A stretch of DNA of 6,640 bases, taken from Methanomethylovorans sp. (GTDB lineage Archaea; Halobacteriota; Methanosarcinia; Methanosarcinales; Methanosarcinaceae). The notes under the pieces were generated by a model. That model was given only the letters and a program-made list of their open reading frames with translations. It was not told where the DNA came from and ran no database searches. Shown here piece by piece: positions 1 to 6,640 of the stretch (position 1 is the stretch's first letter; every line of letters starts with the position of its first letter). A program made the position numbers and the translations under genes. The stretch covers positions 1-6,640 of the forward strand of contig JAHFZE010000183.1 in NCBI GenBank assembly GCA_020854785.1, in the 5' to 3' direction.

Positions 1-15
1 CTGAGAGGTAATAAT

Positions 16-1869
16 ATGGCAAAGATATTGGGTATTGACCTTGGAACCACAAATTCCTGCATGGCTGTGATCGAAGGTGGAGAGCCAACTGTCATCCCTA
101 ATGCAGAAGGAGGCAGAACAACACCCTCTGTAGTGGGTTTTTCCAAGAAGGGTGAGAAACTTGTCGGTCAGGTTGCCAAGAGGCAGATGATCACAAATGC
201 AGATAACACTGTATACTCCATTAAAAGGCACATGGGAGAAGCCGGATATAAGGTGACCCTCAATGGCAAGGACTATACACCGCAGGAAATATCTGGAATG
301 ATCCTGCGTAAAATGAAGGAAGATGCTGAGGCATATCTGGGAGAGACCATCACGCAGGCTGTAATTACAGTTCCCGCTTATTTCAATGACGCTCAGAGGC
401 AGGCTACCAAGGATGCAGGTGCCATTGCAGGTCTGGAAGTAATGAGGATCATCAATGAACCTACTGCAGCATCACTTGCATACGGTCTGGACAAGGCAGA
501 AGGAGAACACAAGATCCTTGTATATGATCTGGGCGGAGGTACCTTTGACGTATCTATCCTGGAGCTGGGAGAAGGTGTGTTCGAGGTTCTTTCCACAAGT
601 GGAGATACTAAGCTTGGAGGAGACGACTTTGACCAGAGGATCATGGACCACCTTGTAGATGAGTTCAAAAAGGCTGAAGGACTTGATCTTAGCAAGGACA
701 AGTCAGCTATGCAGCGTTTGAAGGATGCAGCAGAAAAGGCAAAGATCGAACTTTCCAGTGTCGCATCCACTAATGTCAATCTGCCTTTCGTAACGGCAGA
801 TGCTAACGGCCAGCCAAAGCATATAGATATTGATATCACAAGGGCCCAGTTCGAAAAAATGACCTCTGACCTGCTGGACAGGACCCTGGTCTCAGTGAGA
901 AGGGCTCTTGAGGATGCGAAGCTCAAGCCACAGGACATCGAGAAGGTCTTGCTGATAGGCGGTTCTACCAGAATGCCTGCGGTATACGAAGCCGTGAAAA
1001 AGATCATTGGCAAGGACCCATACAAGAATATCAATCCTGACGAAGCTGTAGCAGTAGGAGCTGCAGTACAGGCAGGTGTGCTTACAGGTGAAGTGCATGA
1101 TGTGCTACTGCTGGATGTCACACCTCTTACCCTTGGTATCGAAACCCTGGGTGGCGTGGCAACTCCGCTCATAGAACGTAACACGACCATACCTGTGAGA
1201 AAAAGCCAGATATTCTCCACTGCTGCCGACAGTCAGCCATCTGTGGAGATTCATGTGTTGCAGGGTGAGAGAGGTATAGCTTCTGCAAATAAGACACTGG
1301 GAAGGTTCATCCTGGATGGCATTCCACCAGCTCCAAGAGGAATCCCTCAGATCGAGGTTACCTTTGACATAGATGCAAATGGTATACTTCATGTCAAGGC
1401 AAAGGACCTGGGTACGGGCAAAGAACAGTCCATATCTATCCAGAAACCAGGCGGCCTGTCCGATGACGAGATCAATAAGATGGTAAAGGATGCGGAACTT
1501 CATGCTGAGGAGGACCGTAAGCGTAAGGAGCAGGTAGAGGTAAAGAACACTGGGGAGTCTCTGGTGAATGCAGCCGAAAAGACCCTCAAGGAAGCAGGGG
1601 ATTCTGTCACTGCAGATCAGAGATCAAAAGTGGAAAGTGCCATTTCTGATCTTAAGGACGCTCTTCAGAAAGATGATGTTGAAGCTATCAAATCCAAGAC
1701 AGAGGCTCTTCAAACTGCCATATATGATATATCAGCTGCGATGTATCAAAAAGCACAACAAGAAGCGGCTTCCGGGGCTGAGGCTTCTGCGAATGCGGCT
1801 CCAAAGCCGGATTCCGGCGATGAAGTGGTAGATGCAGACTATGAAATAGTTGATGATGGCAAGAATTGA
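16..1869 (+). CDS. dnaK: Molecular chaperone DnaK (Hsp70), complete
   Basis: This is a 617-residue cytoplasmic ATP-dependent chaperone that binds exposed hydrophobic segments of unfolded proteins and works with DnaJ and GrpE. The nucleotide-binding domain spans about 1-360: phosphate-1 loop IDLGTTNS (7-14), Lys70, INEPTA with Glu148, DLGGGTFD (171-178, Thr176 and Asp178), and GGSTRMP (315-321). The interdomain linker VLLLDV is at 363-368, the substrate-binding beta domain at about 369-480, and the helical lid beyond. The tail 601-614 ends in the acidic [12 protein letters not shown] typical of the family. By my reading it lacks about 23 residues that E. coli DnaK has after the Lys70 region, so it resembles Gram-positive DnaK; this was compared from memory, not aligned by program. 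The ATG at 16 is preceded by GAGGT (5-9) at a 6-base spacing and starts with the usual [10 protein letters not shown]. dnaJ follows after 73 bp. All catalytic motifs are intact. Confidence 0.99.
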   Translation: MAKILGIDLGTTNSCMAVIEGGEPTVIPNAEGGRTTPSVVGFSKKGEKLVGQVAKRQMITNADNTVYSIKRHMGEAGYKVTLNGKDYTPQEISGMILRKMKEDAEAYLGETITQAVITVPAYFNDAQRQATKDAGAIAGLEVMRIINEPTAASLAYGLDKAEGEHKILVYDLGGGTFDVSILELGEGVFEVLSTSGDTKLGGDDFDQRIMDHLVDEFKKAEGLDLSKDKSAMQRLKDAAEKAKIELSSVASTNVNLPFVTADANGQPKHIDIDITRAQFEKMTSDLLDRTLVSVRRALEDAKLKPQDIEKVLLIGGSTRMPAVYEAVKKIIGKDPYKNINPDEAVAVGAAVQAGVLTGEVHDVLLLDVTPLTLGIETLGGVATPLIERNTTIPVRKSQIFSTAADSQPSVEIHVLQGERGIASANKTLGRFILDGIPPAPRGIPQIEVTFDIDANGILHVKAKDLGTGKEQSISIQKPGGLSDDEINKMVKDAELHAEEDRKRKEQVEVKNTGESLVNAAEKTLKEAGDSVTADQRSKVESAISDLKDALQKDDVEAIKSKTEALQTAIYDISAAMYQKAQQEAASGAEASANAAPKPDSGDEVVDADYEIVDDGKN

Positions 1870-1885
1870 ATAGTTTCAGGACCAC

Positions 1886-1924
1886 AGGTACGTTCGATCT
1901 GAACGTACCTTATTTATTTTATAT
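1886..1924 (+). terminator. Hairpin plus T-rich run between dnaK and dnaJ
   Basis: AGGTACGTTC (1886-1895) and GAACGTACCT (1901-1910) form a perfect 10-bp inverted repeat around a 5-base loop. They are followed directly by a T/A-rich run, TATTTATTTT and then ATATT. It begins 17 bases after the dnaK stop. It looks like a terminator, or an attenuator or 3'-end stabiliser that would make dnaK transcripts more abundant than dnaJ ones. Archaeal termination depends mostly on the T-run, so the hairpin may act on RNA stability instead. The TTTTATATT stretch (1916-1924) also resembles a TATA box, but it lies so close to the dnaJ ATG that its transcript would be nearly leaderless. Confidence 0.6.
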
Positions 1925-1942
1925 TGACATACAGGGTCTCTC

Positions 1943-3109
1943 ATGTCCACTACACGTGATTATTATGAGATCCTTGGAGTTTCCAAGGAGTCCAGTGAAG
2001 CCGAGATAAAAAAGGCATATAGAAAGCTTGCAATGCAATATCATCCGGACAAGAACAAGTCTCCGGATGCAGAGGAGAAATTCAAGGAGATCTCGGAAGC
2101 TTATGCTGTGCTCTCGGATGAAGAAAAACGAGCTCAGTATGATAAATTTGGTCACGCTGGTATAGATGGACGCTATTCTCAGGAAGATATTTTCCGTGGT
2201 GCTGATTTCAGAGGTTTCGAGGATCTGGGTGATATACTTTCCAGCATCTTCGGAGGTGGCTTTGGAGGATTCTCAGGCGATATCTTCGGAGGCGGAAGAG
2301 GCAGGCGCAACGCTCCTATGAGAGGGTCTGACCTGCGTTATGATCTATCCATTTCCCTAGAGGAAGCAGCCAAAGGTGTGGAAACTACGATCAATGTTCC
2401 AAGAGCCGAGAACTGTGAGACTTGCGGGGGGACCGGTGCAAAGGCAGGCACTGATCCTGTAACATGTCCCACATGCCGTGGCTCCGGACAGATCACCAGT
2501 GCACGTAATACTCCCTTTGGGCGTTTCATGAGTACAACTATCTGTAATAAATGTCATGGTAATGGCCAGATAATAGAGGATCCATGTCCTGCCTGCAAAG
2601 GCACGGGTAAGGTCAAGAAAGTAAAGAAGCTCTCTGTGAAGTTACCAAAGGGAGCTGATAACGGGCTGCGCCTGAAGATCAGGGGAGAAGGTGAAGCAGG
2701 AAGTCCGGGAGCACCATCAGGAGACCTTTATGTTATGGTGCATGTGCAACCTCATAAGACCTTTGAGCGTTTGGGAGATGATATCCTCTACGAGTTACCA
2801 ATCTCATTTGTACAGGCAGCTTTGGGTGATGAGGTGCCTGTCCCAACGCTCTATGGAAATGTGAAAATGACCATTAAGCCCGGGACACAGACACATTCTG
2901 TTCTGAGGCTCAAAGGCAAAGGTATGCCGCATTTACATGGAACTGGCGAAGGGGACCAGCTTGTCAAGGTTATTGTGCAGGTACCCAAGAACCTTAATTC
3001 TGAACAGAAAGAATTGCTTCGGAAGTTCGACGAGATGGATAAGAAGAGTGGTGGAAAGAATAAGCACTCGGGTATATTTGAGAAAGTGAAAGATGCTTTC
3101 AATCCATAG
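1943..3109 (+). CDS. dnaJ: Chaperone protein DnaJ (Hsp40, class A), complete
   Basis: This is a 388-residue co-chaperone that delivers unfolded substrates to DnaK and stimulates its ATPase; it acts in the cytoplasm. The J domain occupies about 5-70 with the essential HPD at 34-36 and the QYDKFG end of helix IV at 65-70. A Gly/Phe-rich region (about 102-122) carries DIF-type motifs. Four CxxCxGxG zinc motifs lie at 158-165 (CETCGGTG), 175-182 (CPTCRGSG), 201-208 (CNKCHGNG) and 215-222 (CPACKGTG), with all eight cysteines present. The C-terminal peptide-binding domains follow at about 225-350, so this is a complete class A DnaJ of normal length. An in-frame TGA at 1925-1927 rules out an earlier start. 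The ribosome site is weak (AGGGT, 1933-1937, 5 bases before ATG), which fits lower expression than dnaK. It lies 73 bp after dnaK on the same strand, so co-transcription is likely but may be modulated by the hairpin in between. Confidence 0.99.
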   Translation: MSTTRDYYEILGVSKESSEAEIKKAYRKLAMQYHPDKNKSPDAEEKFKEISEAYAVLSDEEKRAQYDKFGHAGIDGRYSQEDIFRGADFRGFEDLGDILSSIFGGGFGGFSGDIFGGGRGRRNAPMRGSDLRYDLSISLEEAAKGVETTINVPRAENCETCGGTGAKAGTDPVTCPTCRGSGQITSARNTPFGRFMSTTICNKCHGNGQIIEDPCPACKGTGKVKKVKKLSVKLPKGADNGLRLKIRGEGEAGSPGAPSGDLYVMVHVQPHKTFERLGDDILYELPISFVQAALGDEVPVPTLYGNVKMTIKPGTQTHSVLRLKGKGMPHLHGTGEGDQLVKVIVQVPKNLNSEQKELLRKFDEMDKKSGGKNKHSGIFEKVKDAFNP

Positions 3110-3136
3110 TTATGTGTCTTGTTTGAACTCATGAAT

Positions 3137-3160
3137 ATTTTATTTTTATCTTGTTCTTTC
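3137..3160 (+). terminator. T-rich probable terminator after dnaJ
   Basis: Starting 27 bases after the dnaJ stop is a strongly T-rich stretch on the coding strand with several T3-T5 runs and no convincing hairpin before it. Oligo-T tracts of this kind are the usual intrinsic termination signal of archaeal RNA polymerase. Its position just upstream of an apparent new promoter supports the end of the dnaK-dnaJ transcript here. This is inferred from base composition only. Confidence 0.45.
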
Positions 3161-3162
3161 AG

Positions 3163-3175
3163 TAAAATTTAAAAC
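3163..3175 (+). promoter_or_regulatory. Candidate distal promoter (BRE/TATA) for trkA-trkH
   Basis: TAAAA (3163-3167) followed by TTTAAAAC (3168-3175) resembles an archaeal purine-rich BRE plus TATA box. A TATA box centred near 3172 would place transcription start around 3196-3200, giving a leader of about 55 bases before the trkA ATG. The inverted repeats at 3204-3231 would then lie inside the leader RNA. A/T-rich matches are common by chance. Confidence 0.35.
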
Positions 3176-3203
3176 CAATGTCACCATAACAGGCTATCCT
3201 CCA

Positions 3204-3231
3204 GATGCACGTTTTTTATATGCATCGTGCA
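3204..3231. repeat. Overlapping inverted repeats upstream of trkA
   Basis: Two perfect 6-bp inverted repeats overlap. GATGCA (3204-3209) pairs with TGCATC (3221-3226), and TGCACG (3206-3211) pairs with CGTGCA (3226-3231). They share bases 3206-3209 and 3226, so only one hairpin can form at a time. Between the arms is T6 followed by ATA, a TATA-like core. It could be a dyad operator covering a promoter or a small alternative-structure leader. The short arms mean chance cannot be excluded. Confidence 0.45.
3213..3221 (+). promoter_or_regulatory. Candidate proximal TATA box for trkA-trkH
   Basis: TTTTTATAT (3213-3221) contains an 8-mer close to the archaeal TATA consensus. It would set transcription start near 3242-3246, leaving a leader of only about 10 bases that cuts into the ribosome site AAGGTG (3243-3248). 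The spacing therefore argues somewhat against it. The upstream bases GATGCACG are not a typical BRE. It is embedded in the inverted repeats, so a regulator bound there would block access. Confidence 0.3.
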
Positions 3232-3252
3232 ATATAAATCTGAAGGTGTTTC

Positions 3253-4587
3253 ATGAAAGCCATTATAATAGGTGCAGGGGAAGTAGGCTATCACATAGCA
3301 AAATCACTGTATGCTAACAATGATGTAATAGTCATAGAACAGGATGAAGAGGCCTGTAAGCGGGCTGATGAATTGGATGTCCAGGTCATTCGGGGGAATG
3401 GCGCGAATGTATCGATATTGTCCCAGGTGATCAAGGGGACTGACATTCTGATGGCTGTCACTGGTTCTGATGAGGTCAACATTGTAGCATGTATGGCTTC
3501 CAAGCTTATTGCAGGAGATAAAAGTAAACTTAAGACAATGGCCAGGGTTAGCAATCCTGATTATATTGATAAACCAATAGCTAAACGCGCCAGTATCGGT
3601 ATAGATGTAATGATATGTCCTGAACTTGCCATGGCCTCTGAAGTTGCACAGATACTTGCCATACCATCTGCCATTGATGCTGAATCATTCGCAGAGGGCA
3701 AAGTGGAAATGATGGAGTTGGTTGTTTCCAAAGGAAGCTATTTTGCCAATAAGATGATGAAAGACCTTCATCTTGCTGATTGCTGTATCATAAGTGCTAT
3801 TTTTCGTAAAGACGATGTGATCATTCCCCATGGTGAGGATTCCATACAGGAGAACGATCATATAGTGGTGATCGGTCAACCTTCGGCAATGAAGGATATA
3901 CGGGGGCTTCTAGGAGAGGTAGTTGGCAGGCGTAGTAAGGTCATGATCATAGGCGGAGGCATAGTTGGTTTTTATCTTGCGAAGCTCATCGGTAAAAGTG
4001 AGGCAGATATTAAGATCATAGAATCACGTATAACTCGCTGTGAAGAGATAGCAGACGAACTATCCGGGGTTCTTGTATTGAATGGTGACGGAACGGATAT
4101 CAACCTGCTAAAGGATGAAGGTATCAATGAGATGGATGTGGTAGTTTCTGTCACAGATAGTGATGAAAAGAACCTTTTGTGTTCTCTGATAGCCAAAAAA
4201 CTGGGTGTTAAGAAAGTTATTGCCAGGTCGGATAGATCTGATTACATTTCTTTGTTTGAAATGGTCGGGGTGGACAGTGCAGTAAGTCCCAGGGGAGCAA
4301 CTGTCAATGAAGTTCTTAAACTCACTATGGGAAAAGGAATCGAGGCCATCACTACTATCGAAGGACAAAAAGCTGAGATCATTGAATACACTGCTTCAAG
4401 CAAATCGAAAATTGTTGGCAAACCCTTGCGTGAAGTGAAGTTCCCTGAGGGTGCCATTGTAAGTATGATCGTTCACAATGGGAGAACCATAGTCCCCCGC
4501 GGAAGCCAGGTTATTGAGGAAAATGATCGGGTAGTGGTTTTCGCTCTTCCCTCTTCTCTGGAAGCCGTGGAAAAACTTTTCAAGTAA
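3253..4587 (+). CDS. trkA: Trk potassium uptake system regulatory subunit TrkA, complete
   Basis: This 444-residue cytoplasmic protein is the nucleotide-binding regulator that assembles under the TrkH channel and gates K+ flux. It is a tandem duplication of the RCK module. RCK-N1 (about 1-120) has GAGEVG at 7-12 and an acidic residue at the second strand end (Glu29), the pattern of NAD(H) binding; RCK-C1 spans about 143-222. RCK-N2 (about 228-345) has GGGIVG at 234-239 and Glu257; RCK-C2 is about 363-444. Both nucleotide loops look intact, so both halves may bind ligand. There are no membrane segments or signal peptide. An in-frame TGA at 3241-3243 rules out an earlier start, and AAGGTG (3243-3248) is a good ribosome site. 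trkH begins 12 bp downstream, so the two form an operon. The length fits the usual two-RCK TrkA (about 450 residues), unlike single-RCK KtrA of about 220. Confidence 0.97.
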   Translation: MKAIIIGAGEVGYHIAKSLYANNDVIVIEQDEEACKRADELDVQVIRGNGANVSILSQVIKGTDILMAVTGSDEVNIVACMASKLIAGDKSKLKTMARVSNPDYIDKPIAKRASIGIDVMICPELAMASEVAQILAIPSAIDAESFAEGKVEMMELVVSKGSYFANKMMKDLHLADCCIISAIFRKDDVIIPHGEDSIQENDHIVVIGQPSAMKDIRGLLGEVVGRRSKVMIIGGGIVGFYLAKLIGKSEADIKIIESRITRCEEIADELSGVLVLNGDGTDINLLKDEGINEMDVVVSVTDSDEKNLLCSLIAKKLGVKKVIARSDRSDYISLFEMVGVDSAVSPRGATVNEVLKLTMGKGIEAITTIEGQKAEIIEYTASSKSKIVGKPLREVKFPEGAIVSMIVHNGRTIVPRGSQVIEENDRVVVFALPSSLEAVEKLFK

Positions 4588-4599
4588 TGAAGGTGGTCC

Positions 4600-6033
4600 A
4601 TGAACCTGAAGGTCATATTGAGCGTATTGGGAACTCTTCTGCGTTTCCTGGGACTTATGATGGTAGTCCCTCTGCTCTTGGCTTTTTATTATCATGAATC
4701 TCCTTTTCCTTTTCTTGTCGGTATTTGTTTAGCAGAGGTCACGGGCATATATCTCTGGTTACGTTATAAGTCAGATGATGACTGGAAGCTCAGAGAAGCT
4801 TTTGCTATCGTAGCCCTTAGCTGGCTAGCGGCCATGTTCTTTGGCGCCATTCCATTCATTGTTGAGGGTATATCTCCGCTTAACGCTTTTTTTGAAACCA
4901 TGTCGGGCTTTACAACTACCGGCGCAAGTATACTTGATGACATAGAAAATCATTCGCGAAGCATTCTTTTCTGGCGCAGCATGATACAGTGGATAGGTGG
5001 GATGGGTATTATCGTGCTGTTCATTGCTATCCTTCCAAAATTATCTGTTGCAGGCAGACAACTCTTCCGTGCTGAAGCTCCAGGCCCTACAGAAGACAAG
5101 ATTAAACCCAGGATCAGGGATACAGCTAAGATACTCTGGATGGTCTATGTGGTGCTGTCAGCCCTGCAGATAGCTGCTTTGCACCTGGCTGGCATGTCAA
5201 CCTATGATGCGGTCACACATACCTTCACAACTATGGCCACGGGCGGTTTTTCTCCGTATGTTCTGGGTATTGCAGCTTTTGACAGCCCTTTAATTGAGGC
5301 TATTATCACACTTTTTATGTTTATAGCAGGGGCAAACTTTGCCTTATTGTACAGAACACTTTATACAGACCATAAAATTATATTGAAGGATGAAGAATTC
5401 AAGTTCTATACCGCTGTCGTTGTGGTGGCAAGTGCCATACTCATCCTTGCATTAAGATATGGTACAGGAGCCGATCCACTTACCTGTCTGCGTTATTCAG
5501 TATTCCAGGTGGTATCCCTCCTTACGACCACTGGTTTCGCAAGTACGGATTTCAATGTGTGGCCAGACTCTTCAAGGATAGTGTTGCTACTCGTAATGTT
5601 CATTGGAGGATGTGCCGGATCAACTGCAGGTGGCCCCAAAGCAATAAGGATTCTCTTGTTACTGAAGTATGCCAGATGGGAACTCTTCCGGTCCATTCAT
5701 CCCAAAGCAGTGAAACCTATTAAGTTCAATAGGAAGACAGTTCCGGAAAACGTCATGCAGGAAACAGTATCCTTTGTGGTGATCTATTTCCTCATTTTTA
5801 TGACCAGTATTTTCCTCATTTCCCTGATGGGTGTGGACATCCTGACTTCCATCACCGCATCTATCACCACCCTGGGCAACATTGGTCCAGGATTCGGTCT
5901 TGTTGGACCGATGGCGAGTTTTAATGCTATGCCTGAGCTGGTTAAAGTGGTGCTAATAGCAAATATGTGGATAGGCAGGCTTGAAGTATTTACAGTGATC
6001 GTAATGTTCGTGCCAGAGTTCTGGAAAAAGTAG
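4600..6033 (+). CDS. trkH: Trk potassium uptake system membrane subunit TrkH, complete
   Basis: This 477-residue integral membrane K+ transporter belongs to the TrkH/TrkG/KtrB superfamily and partners with TrkA. After two extra N-terminal helices (about 9-30 and 36-55), typical of TrkH rather than KtrB, come four M1-P-M2 repeats. Selectivity-filter glycines are visible in each pore loop: TTTGAS (105-110), TMATGGFS (211-218), TTTGFAS (309-315) and [10 protein letters not shown] (424-433). [11 protein letters not shown] follows the first filter (130-140) and IGRLEVFT is in the last helix (458-465, Arg460), both family signatures. The intramembrane gating loop of repeat 3 reads [12 protein letters not shown] (336-347), with proline where I would expect isoleucine or leucine. 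An in-frame TGA (4588-4590) precedes the start, and GAAGGTGGT (4589-4597) is a strong ribosome site 2 bases from the ATG. It is translated just after trkA, and the pair makes a full channel-regulator set. Confidence 0.97.
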   Translation: MNLKVILSVLGTLLRFLGLMMVVPLLLAFYYHESPFPFLVGICLAEVTGIYLWLRYKSDDDWKLREAFAIVALSWLAAMFFGAIPFIVEGISPLNAFFETMSGFTTTGASILDDIENHSRSILFWRSMIQWIGGMGIIVLFIAILPKLSVAGRQLFRAEAPGPTEDKIKPRIRDTAKILWMVYVVLSALQIAALHLAGMSTYDAVTHTFTTMATGGFSPYVLGIAAFDSPLIEAIITLFMFIAGANFALLYRTLYTDHKIILKDEEFKFYTAVVVVASAILILALRYGTGADPLTCLRYSVFQVVSLLTTTGFASTDFNVWPDSSRIVLLLVMFIGGCAGSTAGGPKAIRILLLLKYARWELFRSIHPKAVKPIKFNRKTVPENVMQETVSFVVIYFLIFMTSIFLISLMGVDILTSITASITTLGNIGPGFGLVGPMASFNAMPELVKVVLIANMWIGRLEVFTVIVMFVPEFWKK

Positions 6034-6039
6034 ACAAAT

Positions 6040-6072
6040 CCAGTACTCATTTACTAAGTACCGGTATTTTTT
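6040..6072 (+). terminator. Hairpin plus T6 terminator of trkH
   Basis: CCAGTACT (6040-6047) pairs with AGTACCGG (6057-6064), an 8-bp stem with one A-C mismatch and a 9-base loop. It is followed by TA and six T (6067-6072). It lies 7 bases after the trkH stop. The T run is on the plus strand only, so it serves trkH and not the converging gene. Confidence 0.65.
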
Positions 6073-6094
6073 CAGTTATGATCCTGTTGATTAT

Positions 6095-6640
6095 TTACAT
6101 ATCCAGTTCATTCTTTACGACATTCTTGAACAATACTCTGAGATCCCATAAAAGTTTTTTATTGGCTTTGAATAGTGCATATAGCAAGTCAGTAAGGCTC
6201 ATTCTACTGAAGTTCACACCCTTTAAGGAATGTGCCAGAGAATTCAGATCTTCATCCGTAAATCTCACAAAAGTGTCCTTGACGATCAGACCATTATCTA
6301 TTGCCTTGCCAATAGTTGCTCTCCATCGATCTTCATATTCCTGGAGAACTTTTGTGGAAACATCACCCGCAAGTATCGCATTATAAGCTACTTCACCTGC
6401 TATCTCGCCTGCATCCATGGCATTTATGATACCTCCTCCAGTGACTGGATCGGATTGCCTTGCTGCATCACCTACCAGCATGAGCCCATTTGCGATGGTC
6501 CTTTCAACAGTTCCGCTCACAGGTACGCCGCCATAATCAATTTCTATAATGGAAGCCTCTGGGAGTTTTTCCTTTACAAATTCATTAAGATAGTCAACGG
6601 CTCTTTTTTCACCGGATTCGCTTCCAAGTATACCGATACC
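6095..6640 (-). CDS. Geranylgeranyl reductase-family flavoprotein, C-terminal part, cut by window edge
   Basis: The last 181 codons are present, and the reading frame is open to the right edge. Family members are about 390-450 residues, so roughly half, including the N-terminal FAD Rossmann loop, is missing. The sequence contains YGGVPVSG and then [20 protein letters not shown] (about 50-69 of the visible part): the GD-type FAD-contact motif and following glycine loop, highly characteristic of the geranylgeranyl reductase family. A helical tail follows. Established role: FAD-dependent saturation of double bonds in digeranylgeranylglycerophospholipids (archaeal membrane lipids), with reduced ferredoxin as donor in Methanosarcina. 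Paralogues acting on other isoprenoids exist, so the substrate is uncertain. A shorter reading from the GTG at 6518-6520 is not the true start, because the family homology continues upstream of it ([13 protein letters not shown]). It converges on trkH with 61 bp between the two stop codons. Confidence 0.93.
   Translation of the reverse strand, partial: GIGILGSESGEKRAVDYLNEFVKEKLPEASIIEIDYGGVPVSGTVERTIANGLMLVGDAARQSDPVTGGGIINAMDAGEIAGEVAYNAILAGDVSTKVLQEYEDRWRATIGKAIDNGLIVKDTFVRFTDEDLNSLAHSLKGVNFSRMSLTDLLYALFKANKKLLWDLRVLFKNVVKNELDM

Noticed and set aside
1..15. TGA at 2-4 as the possible end of an upstream grpE
   Set aside because: grpE often precedes dnaK, but a single stop codon with no coding sequence in view cannot support a gene call.
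393..1220. Long open frame (275 codons) antisense to dnaK
   Set aside because: Long antisense frames opposite dnaK are a known by-product of its codon bias. The translation is Ser/Thr/Pro-rich low-grade sequence without a recognisable domain, and the sense gene is certain.
1870..1942. CIRCE/HrcA-type heat-shock operator at the inverted repeat
   Set aside because: The repeat AGGTACGTTC/GAACGTACCT with a 5-base loop does not match the CIRCE form TTAGCACTC-N9-GAGTGCTAA.
3231..3240. AATATAAATC as a TATA box for trkA
   Set aside because: It is only about 15 bases before the ATG, so transcription would begin inside the coding region.
4396..4695. Minus-strand open frame across the trkA-trkH junction
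   Set aside because: It overlaps two confident genes and the trkH ribosome site and has no recognisable domain.
6078..6386. Plus-strand open frame of 102 codons
   Set aside because: It is the complement of the clearly recognised reductase; the translation has no family features.
6095..6520. Reductase treated as a complete 141-residue gene starting at GTG 6518-6520
   Set aside because: Family-like sequence continues upstream of that codon to the window edge, so it is an internal valine in a truncated gene.

Overview
The window looks like chromosome of a methanogenic archaeon of the Methanosarcinaceae, perhaps a methylotrophic or salt-adapted genus such as Methanolobus, Methanococcoides, Methanohalophilus or Methanomethylovorans. 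The genus is a guess from protein flavour. The archaeal call rests on four things: a geranylgeranyl reductase-family gene of archaeal ether-lipid synthesis, a tandem-RCK TrkA/TrkH pair, Shine-Dalgarno sites of the AGGTG type, and T-rich archaeal-style intergenic signals. The DnaK and DnaJ are bacterial in type, as is known for methanogens of this family.

Layout: (1) 16-1869 (+), complete dnaK (Hsp70). (2) 1870-1942, a short spacer holding a perfect 10-bp hairpin followed by a T-rich run. (3) 1943-3109 (+), complete dnaJ (class A Hsp40). (4) 3110-3252, a 143-bp spacer with a T-rich probable terminator for dnaJ, two candidate TATA elements and a compact set of overlapping inverted repeats, probably the control region of the next operon. 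(5) 3253-4587 (+), trkA, and 4600-6033 (+), trkH, only 12 bp apart and each with its own ribosome binding site: a potassium-uptake operon. (6) 6034-6094, a convergent spacer with a hairpin plus T6 terminator for trkH. (7) 6095 to the right edge (-), the C-terminal 181 codons of a geranylgeranyl reductase-family flavoprotein whose N-terminal half lies outside the window.

Functionally there are three units. DnaK and DnaJ form the ATP-driven protein-folding machine; their usual partner GrpE is not in the window and may lie just to the left. TrkH is the K+-conducting membrane subunit and TrkA its cytoplasmic nucleotide-sensing regulator. The reductase saturates isoprenoid chains of membrane lipids or a related isoprenoid. 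Chaperones, K+ uptake and lipid saturation are all relevant to salt or temperature stress, but their adjacency alone does not prove a functional link.

All four complete genes have intact motifs and near-normal lengths, and I see no frameshift, mobile element, CRISPR, tRNA or rRNA. No undescribed system is evident. The most interesting parts are the non-coding elements: the dnaK-dnaJ hairpin and the two mutually exclusive inverted repeats around a TATA-like sequence upstream of trkA.
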